From positions 1 to 35,733 of the forward strand of contig NZ_NKHL01000077.1 in NCBI RefSeq assembly GCF_002934685.1: 35,733 nucleotides of DNA. The letters run 5' to 3'. Shown piece after piece: positions 35,708 to 35,733 of this stretch. The notes under the pieces are model-generated. The model did not search any database and was not told the DNA's origin. It worked only from the letters and a program-made list of their open reading frames with translations. Positions within the stretch are counted from its first letter, which is position 1; each line of letters begins with the position of its first letter. The position numbers were made by a program, and so were the translations under genes. The DNA comes from Pseudomonas bohemica (GTDB lineage: Bacteria; Pseudomonadota; Gammaproteobacteria; Pseudomonadales; Pseudomonadaceae).

Positions 35708-35733
35708 ATGGATTCGGGAAAAAGGCGCAGTCA
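35708..35733 (+). CDS. Start of an unknown gene, cut by the window end (possible IS3-type transposase OrfA)
   Basis: An ATG with a strong, well-spaced ribosome binding site (CAGGAGGAACC) opens a frame beginning MDSGKRRS; only eight full codons are visible. The basic start reminds me of IS3-family OrfA proteins in Pseudomonas, and the preceding bases (TGTCCCGTCCTGAATAAGG from 35656) could be the left end of such an element. This is a weak recognition; a host gene is equally possible. Confidence 0.4.

Overview
The window is a piece of a Pseudomonas chromosome, most like the P. fluorescens group. The gene order clpB-pgeF-rluD / bamD-pilS-pilR / thiO / minor pilins-pilY1-pilE / ispH-fkpB-lspA-ileS-ribF-murJ / rpsT / creA-proB-obgE-rpmA-rplU / ispB is the conserved Pseudomonas order as I know it from P. 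aeruginosa. Protein sequences, GC-rich codon use and REP-type palindromes agree with this.

Layout. 1-905: a decayed tyrosine recombinase gene, probably the edge of an old integrated element. 965-1581: a minus-strand tRNA operon (Asn, Pro, Lys, Pro) with a sigma70-type promoter and a terminator. 1868-4590: clpB with a heat-shock (sigma32-type) promoter and a terminator. 4662-7635: pgeF and rluD (overlapping) and the divergent bamD. 7726-10887: a small zinc-ribbon-like membrane protein gene that overlaps pilS, then pilR. 11067-12185: thiO. 12354-19704: a tightly overlapping type IV pilus operon (fimT/U-pilV-pilW-pilX-pilY1-pilE). 19708-22461: a second set of minor pseudopilins, with pilE-, pilX-, pilW- and pilV-like genes on the minus strand and a divergent fimT-like gene, but no pilY1. 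22477-29903: minus-strand housekeeping genes ispH, fkpB, lspA, ileS, ribF and murJ. 30154-35599: rpsT, creA, proB, obgE, rpmA, rplU and ispB. From 35648 to the end, a new reading frame begins behind a strong ribosome binding site; it may be the left end of an insertion sequence.

How the genes fit together. pilS/pilR encode the two-component system that, in P. aeruginosa, switches on pilA from a sigma54 promoter; no pilA lies in this window. The first minor-pilin operon should supply the priming tip complex of the type IVa pilus with the large PilY1 tip protein. The second set faces the first tail to tail, only 3 bases apart, and has the gene content of another pseudopilin tip complex lacking its own PilY1. 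This is the most interesting accessory feature here. The rest is core metabolism: isoprenoid synthesis (ispH, ispB), lipoprotein maturation and outer-membrane assembly (lspA, bamD), flavin synthesis (ribF), peptidoglycan export (murJ), translation (ileS, rpsT, rpmA, rplU, obgE, rluD, tRNAs), thiamine (thiO) and proline (proB).
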